A stretch of 7,176 nt of DNA from assembly GCA_030636465.1 (NCBI GenBank), contig DAOVWW010000069.1:1-7176 (forward strand), read 5' to 3'. The notes under the pieces are model-generated. The model made no database searches. It was not told the DNA's origin and worked only from the letters and a program-made list of their open reading frames with translations. Made by a program: the position numbers and the translations under genes. Every line of letters starts with the position of its first letter. Position 1 is the first letter of the stretch. The DNA is from Gammaproteobacteria bacterium. GTDB lineage: Bacteria > Pseudomonadota > Gammaproteobacteria > BMS3Bbin11. This document shows, one piece after another, positions 6,192 to 7,176 of the stretch.

Positions 6192-7176
6192 ATGAGTTTT
6201 TTGTCTCTGCAAGGCGCTCCCGCCATCTCTGAATTTCGGCTCAACAAGCTGCAACAGCAACTGTCGGAAATAATCCCTGACATCGATGCTGTTTCAGCGA
6301 GCTACTGGCATTTTATTAAATCAGAATGTGAGCTTGATGAGCAGGAACTTGAGCACCTGAACAGCATTCTTGACTATGGCCCTACACGCCATGAAATGGA
6401 TGTTTCCGGCGAACATTTTCTCGTGGTTCCCCGGCCTGGAACGATCTCACCGTGGTCAAGCAAGGCAACAGATATTGCGCACCATTGTGATCTCGAAAAG
6501 GTATTACGTATTGAGCGAGGTGTAGTGTGGCATATATGTCTCAAACAACATCGTCTGCTGGATGATAATGAAAAAGAAAGTATTAGCCTGCTGATTCATG
6601 ATCGCATGGTAGAAACAGTTTTTGATTCCATGCAGCAGGCAGAACTGTTATTTGATGAACACACACCTGCCAGCATGCGTTGTGTGGATATCATTAAACA
6701 TGGCAAACAGGCATTAATCAGAGCCAACCTGGAATGGGGTCTGGCCCTGTCCGAAGATGAAATCGATTACCTGGTGGATTCTTTTTCTACCCTGGGTAGA
6801 AACCCGACAGATGTGGAACTGATGATGTTTGCCCAGGTAAACTCAGAGCACTGTCGGCACAAGATATTTAATGCCCAGTGGTTGATTGACGGGGTAAAGC
6901 AGCAGCAGTCTCTGTTTGGCATGATCCGCAATACTCATGCAACGAATCCACAGGGAACGGTTGTTGCTTACAGTGATAACTCATCCGTCATCACTGGCTA
7001 TGAAAAGGAGAATTTCTGTCTCGATGAGACCGGACGTTTTTACCGTTGGCAGCAGGGTGATGCACATATCCTGATGAAGGTAGAAACACACAACCACCCG
7101 ACAGCCATTGCCCCTCATCCCGGGGCCGCAACGGGATCAGGTGGTGAAATTCGTGATGAAGGTGCTACCGGGCGAG
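6192..7176 (+). CDS. purL: Phosphoribosylformylglycinamidine synthase, N-terminal part (3' end outside window)
   Basis: This cytosolic enzyme converts FGAR, ATP and glutamine to FGAM in purine synthesis. The first 328 residues are visible, about a quarter of the roughly 1290-residue single-chain form found in Gammaproteobacteria. The N-terminal domain includes [17 protein letters not shown] (81-97) and HDRMVETVF (136-144). [18 protein letters not shown] (213-230) and [20 protein letters not shown] (296-315), continuing to [12 protein letters not shown], are hallmarks of the catalytic FGAM synthase domain. The frame is intact to the right edge. The ATG at 6192 gives the expected start ([20 protein letters not shown], compare E. 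coli ILRGSPALSAFRINKL). The ribosome site is weak (CGAG about 9 nt upstream), and the start lies only 26 bp after the bamC terminator's T-run. Confidence 0.97.
   Translation, partial: MSFLSLQGAPAISEFRLNKLQQQLSEIIPDIDAVSASYWHFIKSECELDEQELEHLNSILDYGPTRHEMDVSGEHFLVVPRPGTISPWSSKATDIAHHCDLEKVLRIERGVVWHICLKQHRLLDDNEKESISLLIHDRMVETVFDSMQQAELLFDEHTPASMRCVDIIKHGKQALIRANLEWGLALSEDEIDYLVDSFSTLGRNPTDVELMMFAQVNSEHCRHKIFNAQWLIDGVKQQQSLFGMIRNTHATNPQGTVVAYSDNSSVITGYEKENFCLDETGRFYRWQQGDAHILMKVETHNHPTAIAPHPGAATGSGGEIRDEGATGR

Overview
The window looks like a chromosomal segment of a gammaproteobacterium with moderate GC content, possibly marine or aquatic. The evidence is a lysine-biosynthesis dapA next to a bamC outer-membrane-assembly lipoprotein gene, followed by the large gammaproteobacterial-type purL. 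A two-component pair of the 'proteobacterial dedicated sortase' (Pds) type lies on the left; that family is known mainly from marine Proteobacteria. Species cannot be read from the sequence.

Layout, left to right. Bases 1-258 (+) are the 3' end of a gene whose product resembles the MbcA/ParS/Xre antitoxin C-terminal domain. Bases 259-373 hold no gene but contain an inverted repeat built from tandem AAGTTCC/GGAACTT units, lying between two convergent genes. Bases 374-3244 (-) are a two-gene operon, pdsR then pdsS: an OmpR-type response regulator and a 720-residue membrane sensor kinase whose periplasmic part includes a CBM9-like region. Bases 3245-3473 are a divergent control region with 10-11 bp phased direct repeats (candidate OmpR-family operator) and a candidate promoter. 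Bases 3474-3692 (+) encode a 72-residue protein I do not recognise, closed by a good intrinsic terminator. A candidate sigma70 promoter starting in that terminator's T-tract leads to dapA (3826-4701, +). A 223-bp gap with an imperfect terminal-inverted-repeat element and a candidate promoter precedes bamC (4925-6100, +), which ends at a strong hairpin terminator. purL begins at 6192 (+) and runs off the right edge.

How the genes relate. dapA, bamC and purL are housekeeping genes on one strand: diaminopimelate/lysine synthesis, outer-membrane protein assembly and purine synthesis. The divergent pdsRS pair and the 72-residue gene look like an inserted regulatory module beside dapA. The sortase that usually accompanies this kinase/regulator pair is not in the window and cannot be part of this operon, because both flanks are occupied by other genes. 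The most interesting candidate for a less-described system is therefore this pdsRS pair without an adjacent sortase, its phased repeats and the divergently transcribed small protein. A regulatory link between them is inference only.
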